From Parendozoicomonas callyspongiae (lineage in GTDB: Bacteria; Pseudomonadota; Gammaproteobacteria; Pseudomonadales; Endozoicomonadaceae), in contig NZ_JAMFLX010000014.1 in assembly GCF_023502345.1 (NCBI RefSeq), forward strand, positions 1-64,000: a stretch of DNA of 64,000 nucleotides. Direction: 5' to 3'. The position numbers were made by a program, and so were the translations under genes. Below the pieces are notes generated by a model that saw only the letters and a list, made by a program, of their open reading frames with translations, had not been told where the DNA came from and did not search any database. Positions 35,202 to 44,842 of the stretch are shown here, piece by piece; position 1 is the stretch's first letter; every line of letters begins with the position of its first letter.

Positions 35202-37172
35202 TTACTCATGAGTAACTCTTCGCCTGCGCACCTTCCAGAACAACGCAAGGATTGTCAGCAGGATCGGTATTAAAAGAATATTAACGATTTTCAACTGGTA
35301 GCCCAGACGTTCAATATCACGATTCAATTGATGCTGAACATCTCTCAGCTGTTTACGAATCTTAAGCTTCTCCTGCTGAAACTTTTTCAGCTCCTCAGCC
35401 TGTTCCGAACTGAGAACCATTTCATCCTTCTTGCCCTGCTTTTGCATTTGCAGCTGTACCAGTCTGCTCTCTGTTGCCTGTAGCTGCTGGTTTAACTCTT
35501 CTTCTGTTTTCAGGAAACGGGCCTGAGCCTGACGCTCCAGTTCATCAACCTTGGTGAACGGACGGGAAAACTGGCCCCGGCTTCGAATACTGATAAGGTC
35601 TGCATTTCCCGTCAGATTATCGACCATATTCACAACCATATCGCCATTACTGGCAAAGGGCGAAGCGACCTGCTGACCAAAGAAGTTGGCAACCTGCACC
35701 CATAGCCTGTTTGAAATTACATCCGTATCCGCCACCACAATAATATTTACAGGTCCATCAGATCCCATAAGGTGGGGCTTTTCTTCTGCGTTCTCTTTAT
35801 CAGAGTTCTTAGCCTTTACTGTTTCCTCTTCCTGCTCTTCCATAACAGTCTCATCACCTTCCGGTGCTTTGACTTGTGGCTTTGGCCTGCCATCAGGAAA
35901 TGCGGTTTTTACCGGGCCGGTAACCCTTGCAGCCAGGGTGTAAACATCTCCAGTGGGATTGAAATCCTTGTAAAGGACTTTAGGGTCAAAGAGCATTTGT
36001 AGCTGGGAAGCATCCAGCAGAGCAGAACTTTGACTTGACTGAACCAGAGGCTCGAAAGTAATTCCCGCTCCTTCTCTCTGGCGAAGAGCACCGACGCTGG
36101 CAAAGTTGATGGTTTTCAAGTTACCGGTCACAGCATCATTTCCATCAAGATTGTCCGGCCCGTAACCCAGGATTCCCAGGTGCCTGACGGAACGCCCGGT
36201 TCCACTGCCAACCGTAAGAGCATGCTCCTCATCAGCAACAAATTTCCCGGGAACCATCTCAACACCCCATGCTCCCATCAGCGTTTCCAGGTACGCCGAC
36301 TGGTTTCCGCCGCCCATGGGATGCATTCCCCCGCCTGCTGCTTCTGAGTGAGGATCAAGGAATACCAGAGCATGCCCACCTCTCAGCACATACTGGTCAA
36401 CGGCATACTGGGCTTCTGGTGAGAGATCAGGAAGGATCAGAATCAGAAGGCTGATGTCATCAGGGATGCTGGTCACAGAAAGCCCCAGATTCTGAACCTG
36501 ATACAGTTTGTTGAGTTGAGATATGCTCATCCACGGTTGTGAGGATTGCCGGGTTGCCATATCAAAACCACCACCGGTCACGGGAATACTGCTGATTATT
36601 GCCAGCTTGGGTTTGCTGGACTGGGTCACACTGTAAATCAGGTGACTGATATCATATTCAAGAAAGCGCTCTTTATCCGGGGAAAGGAAACTGATCAGCT
36701 CCTTCTTGATTTTGCTTTTATTTTCTTCACTGCTCTCATCGAGATTTTGTCCGTCAAGGGCCACCAGCCCCATGTAGATCTCCTTGCCTCCCATGGATAA
36801 AGGCACCGCCTGCAAACCATAGCCAGCAGCCTCATCCTCCTGCTCGGAGAAAGGTTCGGGATCGATGATATCCAGCTCAATCTTTCCACCGGATATCTGG
36901 GCATATTCCTGCAAAAGCTCCTGAACCCGGTCGGCATAGTTTCTAATCTGGGGGATACCTTCTGTCTGCTGTCTGGAAAAATAGAATTTCAGAGTTACCG
37001 GCTGCTGGAGGTTGCTGACCAGATTTCGGGTTCCCTGGGAAAGGGTGTAAAGCTTGTCCTCTGTCAGATCTACACGTGCACCACGAAAAAGAGCCTGCAC
37101 AGCAATCGTCAGGACCAGGGCTGCAACTACCAGTGCGATCAGGCCAGCTTTGGAAAAAAGTCTGCTGCTCAT
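35202..37172 (-). CDS. GldG-like ABC-associated membrane protein (DUF4350/ABC-2 auxiliary)
   Basis: Accessory subunit of a GldA-F-G type ABC system. The 656-residue product has an N-terminal membrane helix (about 8-28), the family opening VDLTEDKLYTLSQGTRNL, a large periplasmic domain with ALVFLDPHSEA, a charged Glu/Lys insertion (about 430-470), a coiled coil (about 560-625) and a C-terminal helix. In Bacteroidetes the relatives are needed for gliding; in proteobacteria the role is unknown. It follows the permease gene by 14 bases. Confidence 0.8.
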   Translation of the reverse strand: MSSRLFSKAGLIALVVAALVLTIAVQALFRGARVDLTEDKLYTLSQGTRNLVSNLQQPVTLKFYFSRQQTEGIPQIRNYADRVQELLQEYAQISGGKIELDIIDPEPFSEQEDEAAGYGLQAVPLSMGGKEIYMGLVALDGQNLDESSEENKSKIKKELISFLSPDKERFLEYDISHLIYSVTQSSKPKLAIISSIPVTGGGFDMATRQSSQPWMSISQLNKLYQVQNLGLSVTSIPDDISLLILILPDLSPEAQYAVDQYVLRGGHALVFLDPHSEAAGGGMHPMGGGNQSAYLETLMGAWGVEMVPGKFVADEEHALTVGSGTGRSVRHLGILGYGPDNLDGNDAVTGNLKTINFASVGALRQREGAGITFEPLVQSSQSSALLDASQLQMLFDPKVLYKDFNPTGDVYTLAARVTGPVKTAFPDGRPKPQVKAPEGDETVMEEQEEETVKAKNSDKENAEEKPHLMGSDGPVNIIVVADTDVISNRLWVQVANFFGQQVASPFASNGDMVVNMVDNLTGNADLISIRSRGQFSRPFTKVDELERQAQARFLKTEEELNQQLQATESRLVQLQMQKQGKKDEMVLSSEQAEELKKFQQEKLKIRKQLRDVQHQLNRDIERLGYQLKIVNILLIPILLTILALFWKVRRRRVTHE

Positions 37173-37186
37173 TTTTGTTTTTCCCC

Positions 37187-37921
37187 CTAGTCAGCTTTTT
37201 TCATATCAATAATCACAGCCGTAGCGAGCAGCCAGACACCGATCATTATCAGGAAATAAAGCAGGTCTCTCAGGTCAAGAACTCCCTTGCTGACTGCTTC
37301 AAAATGGGTAAGAAAGCTTAACCCAGCCACACCATCAACCAGCCAGGAAGGAGCCCAGGCCTGAAACGACTCAAGAACAAGCGGGAAGCCAGCAACAACA
37401 AACAGAAAGCAGATAACCACAGTCAGAATGAAGGCAATCACCTGATTATTGGTAGCCGCAGACATACAGGAGCCAATAGCCAGGAAACCTCCTGCCATCA
37501 GCCAGCTGCCTATATAGCCAGCCAGAATGACTCCGTTATCAGGATCTCCCAGATAATTGACTGTCATCCAGATGGGGAAGGTCAAAGCCAGCGCTATGCC
37601 TGTGAAAACCCATGCTGCCAGAAACTTTCCAACCACTGCGGTTTTCAAAGACACCGGAAGTGTTAGCAACAGCTCAAGAGTTCCTGTCTTTCTCTCTTCA
37701 GCCCACAGACGCATACTGACCGCAGGTATCAGAAACAGATACAGCCAGGGATGAAACATAAAAAACGGCATCAAGTCTGCCTGACGCCGTTCATAAAAAC
37801 CTCCCAGGTAAAAGGTGAACACCCCCGTCAACATCAGGAAGATAACAATAAATACGTAAGCCAGTGGCGTTGAGAAATAGCTGTTTAATTCTCTGTGGAA
37901 AATCACTCCTGTCTGGTTCAT
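37187..37921 (-). CDS. GldF-like ABC-2 permease
   Basis: Inner-membrane permease of the same system. The 244-residue product has about six membrane helices and ABC-2 features: PWLYLFLIPAVSMRLWAEERKTGTLELL, the usual motif for this class. Its start codon overlaps the stop codon of the ATPase gene (TAATG), so translation is coupled. Confidence 0.85.
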   Translation of the reverse strand: MNQTGVIFHRELNSYFSTPLAYVFIVIFLMLTGVFTFYLGGFYERRQADLMPFFMFHPWLYLFLIPAVSMRLWAEERKTGTLELLLTLPVSLKTAVVGKFLAAWVFTGIALALTFPIWMTVNYLGDPDNGVILAGYIGSWLMAGGFLAIGSCMSAATNNQVIAFILTVVICFLFVVAGFPLVLESFQAWAPSWLVDGVAGLSFLTHFEAVSKGVLDLRDLLYFLIMIGVWLLATAVIIDMKKAD

Positions 37922-38898
37922 TAAGCAGCCTCCCCATTACTTGTTTCACTTTCTTTTTCTGGTTCACCCAAGTTGCTTGTGGTCAACTGGCGGAAAACAT
38001 CATCAAGCCTTCCCCTCTCCATAAACAACTCCTGAACATTCCAGCCTTTCCTTATGGCAAGATCATGAACGGCATTGAGCAGGTTGCCATTTGGCTCGGG
38101 TAACACTGTATACAGGCCAGTGTGATCACTGCTGACTTCAACCCTGGCAGCACCAGCAACAGACTCTAACGCCGTAACAGCATCTTCTTCGGGTACATCA
38201 ACAAGATCAATGCAGACAGCTCGGTGATACCTTGAACGTGCCTCAAGTTCCGATGGAGTCGCATCTGCCAGAACCCGCCCCCTGGCAATAACAATGGCGC
38301 GCGTGCAAACTACAGTCACCTCCTCAAGAATATGGGTGGAGATAATGACAATTTTCTCTTTTGCCAGCCCCCGAATAAGCTCTCGCACCTGATATTTTTG
38401 ATTGGGGTCGAGACCATCTGTCGGCTCATCCAGAATCAGGATTTGCGGATCGTGAAGAATGGCCTGGGCAATACCAACCCTGCGCTTGAACCCTTTGGAG
38501 AGCGTATCAATCGGGCGGTTACAGACAGATTGCAATTCAAGGAGGTGAATTACCTCATCAATACGACTGGTTTTGTGTTTTCCCAACAGTCCACGAATAT
38601 CAGCGATAAATGAGAGGAAATTTAACGGGGTCATATCCCCGTAGGCCGGAGCCCCTTCCGGCAGGTAACCAACAAGACTTTTGGCTGCAACCGGATCGTT
38701 TGAAACATCGAAACCACATAAAGAGACACTGCCACTGTCCGGGGTAATAAACCCGGTCAGCATTTTCATGGTGGTTGATTTACCGGCCCCATTTGGGCCA
38801 AGAAACCCAAGGACTTCCCCCGGTGAAACATTGAATGTAATACCGTCAACAGCCTGAAAGCCATTGAATGCCTTTTTCAGATTATCGATTCTTATCAT
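37921..38898 (-). CDS. GldA-like ABC-2 ATPase
   Basis: Nucleotide-binding subunit. The 325-residue product has Walker A GPNGAGKST (about 36-44), signature LSKGFKRR, Walker B ILILDEPTDGLDP and an extended C-terminal domain of about 100 residues typical of exporters of this class. ATG 38898 (MIRIDNLKK) is chosen over 38928. It leads the three-gene leftward operon ATPase - permease - GldG-like. Confidence 0.9.
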   Translation of the reverse strand: MIRIDNLKKAFNGFQAVDGITFNVSPGEVLGFLGPNGAGKSTTMKMLTGFITPDSGSVSLCGFDVSNDPVAAKSLVGYLPEGAPAYGDMTPLNFLSFIADIRGLLGKHKTSRIDEVIHLLELQSVCNRPIDTLSKGFKRRVGIAQAILHDPQILILDEPTDGLDPNQKYQVRELIRGLAKEKIVIISTHILEEVTVVCTRAIVIARGRVLADATPSELEARSRYHRAVCIDLVDVPEEDAVTALESVAGAARVEVSSDHTGLYTVLPEPNGNLLNAVHDLAIRKGWNVQELFMERGRLDDVFRQLTTSNLGEPEKESETSNGEAA

Positions 38899-39110
38899 TC
38901 TCAAGCAAACCCATTGATTTTTACGCAACCATGCCCAATCAAAAAAGGTAGTTATTATTTTTCGGCCTGCAAGTCCCTTTAAAACTGCGTAATGTCTCTT
39001 TGCACATCACACAGCATCATATTCTTTGGGATTACTGTAATAATTATCACGCCTTTCTGTTACACAAAAGCTATGCTTTCAAGAATCTGCATGGAAGCAT
39101 AACAACCAAC

Positions 39111-40352
39111 ATGAGCTTGATTAATAGGCCCAAAACTCCTCCTTCACCCAACCTGGCAACTGAAGAATCACCGCTGCGCCCAAAGGCCAAAACCAGGACG
39201 TCACGAACCTGGTTTGGCCATACCAGTGAACGCATTCAGGGGCAGATCAACAGGTTTCTGTCTCCCCAGATACCCAGAGCCTCACTGCAGGATATCCCAC
39301 TGAAGTCACGTCTGATTTACATTGTAAAATCTGTGGTGTTGATGATTATCAGCGTCAGTGCCAATTACCTGATAAAAGCCATATCAACTCTCGAAGATGC
39401 GCTTGTTAATCAAATCAATAAGGCTCGGGGAATCTCACCAAAACCAGGAAGCCAGAGGCAAACCCTGTTCAGCCACTTGGCTTTTCCACACGCAGAAGCC
39501 ATCAAGGGTACCCGGTATCCCCATGGCATACCTCAGCAGGACCTCCATCTTTACACCAATCCAACTCTTCTGGTTGTTGAAGGAGGAGAGGTCAATCGGT
39601 TTGGGCATGCCGTTATTATGTTTGGCGATCCGTCTTCCGGAGAGGCGCGCTATATCCAGATCAGTTCAGGCAATAACTATCCAGAGCATATGACATCAAC
39701 TGAGTTTGATGACTTTCTGGAAAAATGGGGATGTCAGGTCAGCTACGAGGTCAAACTTCCCGTGAGCGATAACACATTGCTTCAAAAAGCTGTAAACAAT
39801 GCCTCAATGGCAAAGTGGCGCTGGGGTGGACCAACACAGAACTGTCTGGCCTTTGCCTACAGACTGGTTGATGCAAGTGGTGGCGATTCAACACTGTTAA
39901 AGCAGTTTGACACTGTTTCCAATGAATACCCGGCTCTGGCCCTTCAGGGAGTTGGCCAAGCTATTCACAATACTGTTCAAAGCCTGCCTGACCTTGAGAA
40001 TCCGGACGATATTGAAGAAAAGCTCTGTGTGGCGGCCTCCCATGCAGCTGAAAAAACTCCATGTAACCCAGCGATGCCCAAAACATATTTTCATGAGATG
40101 ATGAATCAAGTTCTCAAAGAACTGCAAAGTCTTAATCTACCTGATGATGTGCATCGGCACCTAAAGAAGGCGCTGAAAAGAAACTGTATTCCTAAAGCAC
40201 TGGAATTTATAGAAAATTCAGCAGTAAAATTTACCAGGAACATTCAGCGCCATCATGCTGATTTACCATTAGACGCTGCCAGAAATATGCCCGTTGGCCT
40301 GCGTAATGTAGGCCCCCAGACTCATCGAGGCTTCAACGAGGATAACCTGTAG
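39111..40352 (+). CDS. Membrane-anchored protein with permuted papain-like (NlpC/P60-LRAT type) domain
   Basis: No exact family recognised. The 413-residue product (start at MSLINRPK) has a basic Ser/Pro-rich N-terminus, one hydrophobic segment (about 70-90, IVKSVVLMIISVSANYLI), then a domain with a histidine in FGHAVIMFGD (H166) and a cysteine in GGPTQNCLAFAYRLV (C245). His before Cys, with NCxxFA around the Cys, is the order of permuted NlpC/P60 and LRAT-like thiol enzymes. The last 130 residues are helical. There is no signal peptide. A host-directed hydrolase or acyltransferase is conceivable. Confidence 0.6.
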   Translation: MSLINRPKTPPSPNLATEESPLRPKAKTRTSRTWFGHTSERIQGQINRFLSPQIPRASLQDIPLKSRLIYIVKSVVLMIISVSANYLIKAISTLEDALVNQINKARGISPKPGSQRQTLFSHLAFPHAEAIKGTRYPHGIPQQDLHLYTNPTLLVVEGGEVNRFGHAVIMFGDPSSGEARYIQISSGNNYPEHMTSTEFDDFLEKWGCQVSYEVKLPVSDNTLLQKAVNNASMAKWRWGGPTQNCLAFAYRLVDASGGDSTLLKQFDTVSNEYPALALQGVGQAIHNTVQSLPDLENPDDIEEKLCVAASHAAEKTPCNPAMPKTYFHEMMNQVLKELQSLNLPDDVHRHLKKALKRNCIPKALEFIENSAVKFTRNIQRHHADLPLDAARNMPVGLRNVGPQTHRGFNEDNL

Positions 40353-40582
40353 AGTGCCTGACAGTTTCTCAAAAAACACTCTATCCTGAACAGTTTTCCA
40401 GAGTCATATGGTGCCGGTCTTGAGTTAAGGACTGAGAAAGCGCCCGGCTTCCGGCCATTCGATATTTTGAAAGATGATTGTAAAAAATAATCAAAATCGG
40501 GATCCCAGGCTTTTGCCTGTCGCAAGTCCTGCGAGCTGCGGGGTATGATGGAAACCGAAACAGACCAGGGAAAAAGACATTA

Positions 40583-42973
40583 ATGTCAACAGCAGTCAAT
40601 AAAACCAGAGTTCCAGTCAACCAGCTGACTGCCCGACAGCCCATCAAGGAGTTGGGTTTTAAATCGACTGATGAACTGGAGCCATTTGCCGGTATTCTAG
40701 GCCAGGAACGGGCTGTCACTGCCATGCGCTTCGGCGTGGCCATGCACAGATCTGGTTACAATATTTATGTCATGGGTGAGTCCGGCACCGGCCGTACATC
40801 CTATATTCGTCATCATCTGCAGACCGAAGCAACCAACCTTGATACCCCCAGTGACTGGGCCTATGTCAATAACTTCGACAATAACCGTGAGCCACTGGTA
40901 CTCAAACTTCCGGCTGGCACCGGTGCCAAGCTGCAGACAGATTTTACCAAGCTTGTTGATGAGTTACTCGATACCTTCCCGGCCGCCTTCGAGAGCCCGA
41001 CTTATCAACAGAAGAAGAGCCTGATCGAACGGAAATTCAACCGCAGCTACGACAAGGCTATTGAAACCGTGGAACAGGAAGGTCTTAAACGCCAGATCTG
41101 CCTGTTCCGGGAACAGGGTTCCCTGACCTTTGCTCCTATGAAAGACGGCAAACCTATGGATGAAACCGAGTTTGCCCAACTGCCCGATAGAAAGCGCAAC
41201 AAGTTCAACAAAGATATTGCAGCCTTGGAAACACTGCTCAACCAGGAGCTTTCTGAACTTCCCAAGTGGAAGCGTTCATCCAGTGAAGACCTGCGCAAAC
41301 TCAATCATCAAACCATTGATGATGCCCTTGAGCCGCTGCTTAAGCCTCTGCGTAAAACCTATGGAAAGTTTGCCGATGTTACAGAGTACCTGAATGCTAT
41401 TACCGAAGATCTCCACAAAACCGTGGTCGAGCATCTTGCTGATGAGCGTGGTATTGAGTTCAAGGAAGATGCCAGCAAACGTAACCTGCTGCAGGATATG
41501 TATGTTCCCAATGTCGCTGTAAGCCATGAGGAAGAGGCGCCTGCACCGGTTGTTTTTGAAACCCACCCCAGCTATCGCAATCTGTTTGGCCGTATTGAGT
41601 ACACTGCCGAGATGGGTGCCCTGCTGACCAACTACCGTCAGATCTGTCCGGGCAGTCTGCACCAGGCAAATGGTGGTTTTCTGGTACTGGAGGCGGCCAA
41701 GCTTCTGGAAGAACCCTTCGTCTGGGAAGCTCTGAAAAGAGCCTTAAAAGAGAAGCAATTGAAGATCGAATCTCCGGCCAACGAGATGGGACTGGTCAAT
41801 ACCATCACTTTGAATCCGGAAATTGTTCCTCTGGATGTCAAAATCGTGCTGCTGGGCTCACGGCAGATTTATTACCTCCTGCAGGAGCTTGACGCAGACT
41901 TTCATGAGATGTTCAGGGTTCTGGTGGACTTTGATGGCCACCTGGAACGTACACCTGAGACCACTCACTCTTTCGCCCGCCTGCTCCATACCCGGGCTTC
42001 CGATGAAGGCTACCCTCCTCTTACTGCTCAGGCTGTTGCCAAAATGGTGGAACACAGTTCACGGCTGGCTGAGCATAAAAGGCATCTAACTGCCCATATC
42101 GGTGATATGTTCGACCTGCTTGCTGAGGCTGACTATATCCGTCGCTCCTCCAATGGACGCAAGATAACTCATACCCATGTGGATATGGCACTGCAAAACA
42201 AGGCCGAACGTACCAGCCGGGTCAGCAAGGATATTCTCAAAGAGGTTCTCGAAGGGAGCATTCTGATCGATACCGATGGAGAAGCCATTGGCAAGATAAA
42301 TGCTTTAACGGTTCTCTCTGTTGGCGATGCCAGCTTCGGCTCACCAGCCAGAATTACCGCTGCTGTTTACCCTGGTTCCCAGGGAATTGTCGATATCGAA
42401 CGGGAAGTTCAGCTGGGCCAGGCCATCCACTCTAAGGGTGTGATGATCCTTACAGGTTACCTTGGTGCCAAATATGCCCAGAAGTTCCCGCTGGCTATCT
42501 CCGCCAGCCTGGCCATGGAGCAATCCTACGGTTACATCGATGGAGACAGTGCTTCCATGGCAGAACTGTGCTGTCTGCTTTCTTCTCTGGTTGACGTTCC
42601 CATCAAGCAGTCCTGGGCGCTGACCGGTTCAATGAACCAGCATGGCGAGGTTCAGGCGATTGGTGGGGTTAATGAAAAGATCGAAGGTTTCTTTGATCTT
42701 TGTGAAGCCCGGGGGCTGACTGGTGACCAGGGTGTGATCATCCCTGCCGCCAATGTTCGTAACCTGATGCTGAATGAGAAAGTGCTTACAGCTGTCAAGC
42801 AGGGGCAGTTCGCCATCCATGCAGTGTCACATGTCGAAGAAGCCCTGGAGATTCTTACCGGGCGTAAAACCGGCAGCCTTAATATCCGTGGTAAATATCC
42901 CAAAGGCAGCCTGAATGAACGCGTACTCAAGCGTTTAATGGAAATAGCTGACCTCGCCAAAGATAATAACTAA
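40583..42973 (+). CDS. LonB-type ATP-dependent protease (AAA_32 / S16)
   Basis: Cytoplasmic AAA+ serine protease of the Lon-related group. The 796-residue product has Walker A GESGTGRTS (about 65-73, Arg in place of the usual Lys, as is common in this group), a helical insertion, and a C-terminal S16 domain. The catalytic dyad is S656 (DGDSASMAE) and K699 (GGVNEKIEG); the spacing of 43 equals that of E. coli Lon (S679/K722). It lacks the N-terminal Lon substrate domain. It precedes ybjQ. Confidence 0.92.
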   Translation: MSTAVNKTRVPVNQLTARQPIKELGFKSTDELEPFAGILGQERAVTAMRFGVAMHRSGYNIYVMGESGTGRTSYIRHHLQTEATNLDTPSDWAYVNNFDNNREPLVLKLPAGTGAKLQTDFTKLVDELLDTFPAAFESPTYQQKKSLIERKFNRSYDKAIETVEQEGLKRQICLFREQGSLTFAPMKDGKPMDETEFAQLPDRKRNKFNKDIAALETLLNQELSELPKWKRSSSEDLRKLNHQTIDDALEPLLKPLRKTYGKFADVTEYLNAITEDLHKTVVEHLADERGIEFKEDASKRNLLQDMYVPNVAVSHEEEAPAPVVFETHPSYRNLFGRIEYTAEMGALLTNYRQICPGSLHQANGGFLVLEAAKLLEEPFVWEALKRALKEKQLKIESPANEMGLVNTITLNPEIVPLDVKIVLLGSRQIYYLLQELDADFHEMFRVLVDFDGHLERTPETTHSFARLLHTRASDEGYPPLTAQAVAKMVEHSSRLAEHKRHLTAHIGDMFDLLAEADYIRRSSNGRKITHTHVDMALQNKAERTSRVSKDILKEVLEGSILIDTDGEAIGKINALTVLSVGDASFGSPARITAAVYPGSQGIVDIEREVQLGQAIHSKGVMILTGYLGAKYAQKFPLAISASLAMEQSYGYIDGDSASMAELCCLLSSLVDVPIKQSWALTGSMNQHGEVQAIGGVNEKIEGFFDLCEARGLTGDQGVIIPAANVRNLMLNEKVLTAVKQGQFAIHAVSHVEEALEILTGRKTGSLNIRGKYPKGSLNERVLKRLMEIADLAKDNN

Positions 42974-43033
42974 CCTGTTCTTCCGATAGGCAGGAGCCAA
43001 CCGGTTCCTGCCAGTTTGTTCCGGAGACAGAGA

Positions 43034-43354
43034 ATGCTCAAAACAACAACTCCATCCGTACAAGGACATTCGATCAAAGAGTATAAGGGCGTTGTCGTTG
43101 GTGAGGCTGTTGTCGGTGCCAATATCTTTCGTGATCTGTTTGCTTCCATTCGGGATATCGTCGGTAGTCACTCTGGTGCTTACGAAAAAGAACTGGCAAA
43201 GGCCCGTGAAGAAGCATTTAAGGAACTGGAAGAAAAAGCTATCGAAGCGGGTGCCAATGCAGTCGTAGGCATTGATCTGGACTATGAGGTTGTTGGTGAG
43301 AAAGGCAGCATACTGATGATCAGTATCAGCGGCACAGCTGTTGTTTTAAGTTAA
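43034..43354 (+). CDS. ybjQ: YbjQ/UPF0145 family protein
   Basis: Small conserved protein of unknown function that forms pentamers in solved structures. The 106-residue product has the family pattern [20 protein letters not shown], a helix of alternating Glu/Lys/Ala, then [16 protein letters not shown] 43034 follows GGAGAC. It is separate from the AmrS gene downstream, which is convergent. Confidence 0.88.
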   Translation: MLKTTTPSVQGHSIKEYKGVVVGEAVVGANIFRDLFASIRDIVGSHSGAYEKELAKAREEAFKELEEKAIEAGANAVVGIDLDYEVVGEKGSILMISISGTAVVLS

Positions 43355-43659
43355 ATGGGAAGTTCTAAAAGAAAAAACTCCAGCCCGGGGGAACGGACTG
43401 GAGTTCAAAGATTTGACTCTGCCACACACTAACAAAGCCAAGACACCAAACACACAAGGAGCAAGAGGTCGATTGGGGTTATCTCCCTCTTGCTACTTAT
43501 GACATCAGGATTCGAAAAAAGTTCATAAAAAAATAAAATTATTTTTGTGTTTACAGATTTATTACAGGAGACGAAAAAACAAATAGTAAATTTATTATTC
43601 GTGGCAGCAAATCGCGCATAAAAAAGTATGCTACGACTTTAGTCCGATAGATTGTTCGA
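43355..43659. other. gap with two hairpins between ybjQ and amrS
   Basis: Of these 305 bases, one hairpin (43376-43405, arms AACTCCAG...CTGGAGTT) has a U-tract for the minus strand and so likely ends amrS transcription; a second (43460-43494, AGCAAGAG with CTCTTGCT) has a long loop. The remaining AT-rich part (43500-43650) shows no gene. A small RNA on the minus strand is conceivable. Confidence 0.5.
43376..43405 (-). terminator. probable terminator of amrS transcription
   Basis: AACTCCAG pairs with CTGGAGTT, and a T-rich run follows on the minus strand (left of 43377). It lies about 250 bases past the amrS stop, unusually far. Confidence 0.6.
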
Positions 43660-44769
43660 CTAGCTCATCCGTACTGGTATTCTTCGAGCCCCCCATACTC
43701 CACACTCAGGTTCAAACCGTCCAGGAACTTCTGTTTTACATTTCTGGCACTGCCCTTTGTCATTCAGCCCCCATGTACCCAACTGATACCAATCACGTTC
43801 GATTAACAGCTCATGGCAGTTCGGACACCAGGTGCTGCCTCCATCACTGTCGTGCACATTGCCAGTATAGACATAATGCAGCCCATTTTTCAGAGCAATT
43901 TCTCTGGCACGTGTCAGTGTCCTAGCAGGTGTCCTGGAGTAATCCATCATCTTCCAGTCCGGATGAAAGGCGGTAAAGTGAATCGGAACATCAGGGCCAA
44001 GGTGCTCCATAATCCAGCCACTCATCTCATCCAGTTCCTGATCACTGTCGTTTTCTCCAGGAATCAATAGTGTCGTAATTTCAAACCAAACACTGGTCTC
44101 TTCTTTGAGATATTTGAGTGTTTCCAGAACAGGAGCCAGCGAACATCCACAGATCTTTTTGTAGAATCTCTCAGTAAATGCTTTAAGGTCTACATTGGCA
44201 GCATCCATATAATTGAAGAGCTCTACCCTTGGCTCCGGACAGATATACCCCGCAGTCACAGCAACTGAGTATATATTTCTTTCTTTAGCAGCAATCGCAA
44301 CATCCCTGGCATATTCAAGGAAAATTACCGGATCGTTATAGGTAAATGCCAGACTGCGGCAACCTATCTGTTCCGCTTTTAATGCCAGCGCTTCCGGCAT
44401 AGCCTGATCAGCAAGAGTATCCATTTCCCGCGACTTGCTCATATCCCAGTTCTGGCAGAACTTGCAGGCAAGATTGCAACCCGCTGTACCAAACGACAGC
44501 ACGGGTGTACCCGGAAGAAAATGATTCAGTGGTTTCTTTTCGATGGGATCGATACAGAAGCCGCTGGAGCGCCCATAACTGGTCAGCACTACGGCATCAT
44601 TGTGGCGCTCTCGAACAAAGCAGAGCCCCTGCTGTCCTTCCCGCAGCTTGCAGGCCCGTGGACAGGCATCACACTGCAAACGGCTGTCTTCCAACTTATG
44701 CCAATAGTCTGTTGGAAAATATCGAGGAGGCTGTGAAATCAGCCTCTTTCCCTCATTATTGCTATCCAT
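43660..44769 (-). CDS. amrS: AmmeMemoRadiSam radical SAM enzyme AmrS
   Basis: Radical SAM protein of the three-gene AmmeMemoRadiSam system, whose reaction is unknown to me. The 369-residue product has the cluster motif CNLACKFCQNW (C-x3-C-x2-C), extra cysteine pairs at the N-terminus (CDACPRACKLREGQQGLC) and a C-terminal CPNCHELL/CQKC zinc-ribbon-like segment. It is divergent from amrB, with about 70 bases between starts, and would share a promoter region with it. Confidence 0.93.
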   Translation of the reverse strand: MDSNNEGKRLISQPPRYFPTDYWHKLEDSRLQCDACPRACKLREGQQGLCFVRERHNDAVVLTSYGRSSGFCIDPIEKKPLNHFLPGTPVLSFGTAGCNLACKFCQNWDMSKSREMDTLADQAMPEALALKAEQIGCRSLAFTYNDPVIFLEYARDVAIAAKERNIYSVAVTAGYICPEPRVELFNYMDAANVDLKAFTERFYKKICGCSLAPVLETLKYLKEETSVWFEITTLLIPGENDSDQELDEMSGWIMEHLGPDVPIHFTAFHPDWKMMDYSRTPARTLTRAREIALKNGLHYVYTGNVHDSDGGSTWCPNCHELLIERDWYQLGTWGLNDKGQCQKCKTEVPGRFEPECGVWGARRIPVRMS

Positions 44770-44842
44770 ATCTCAACACCTCTGGTTCAACGAACCTCAG
44801 GTTTCTATAATTATACTGCTTATAAGAACGAGGGTTATGGTT

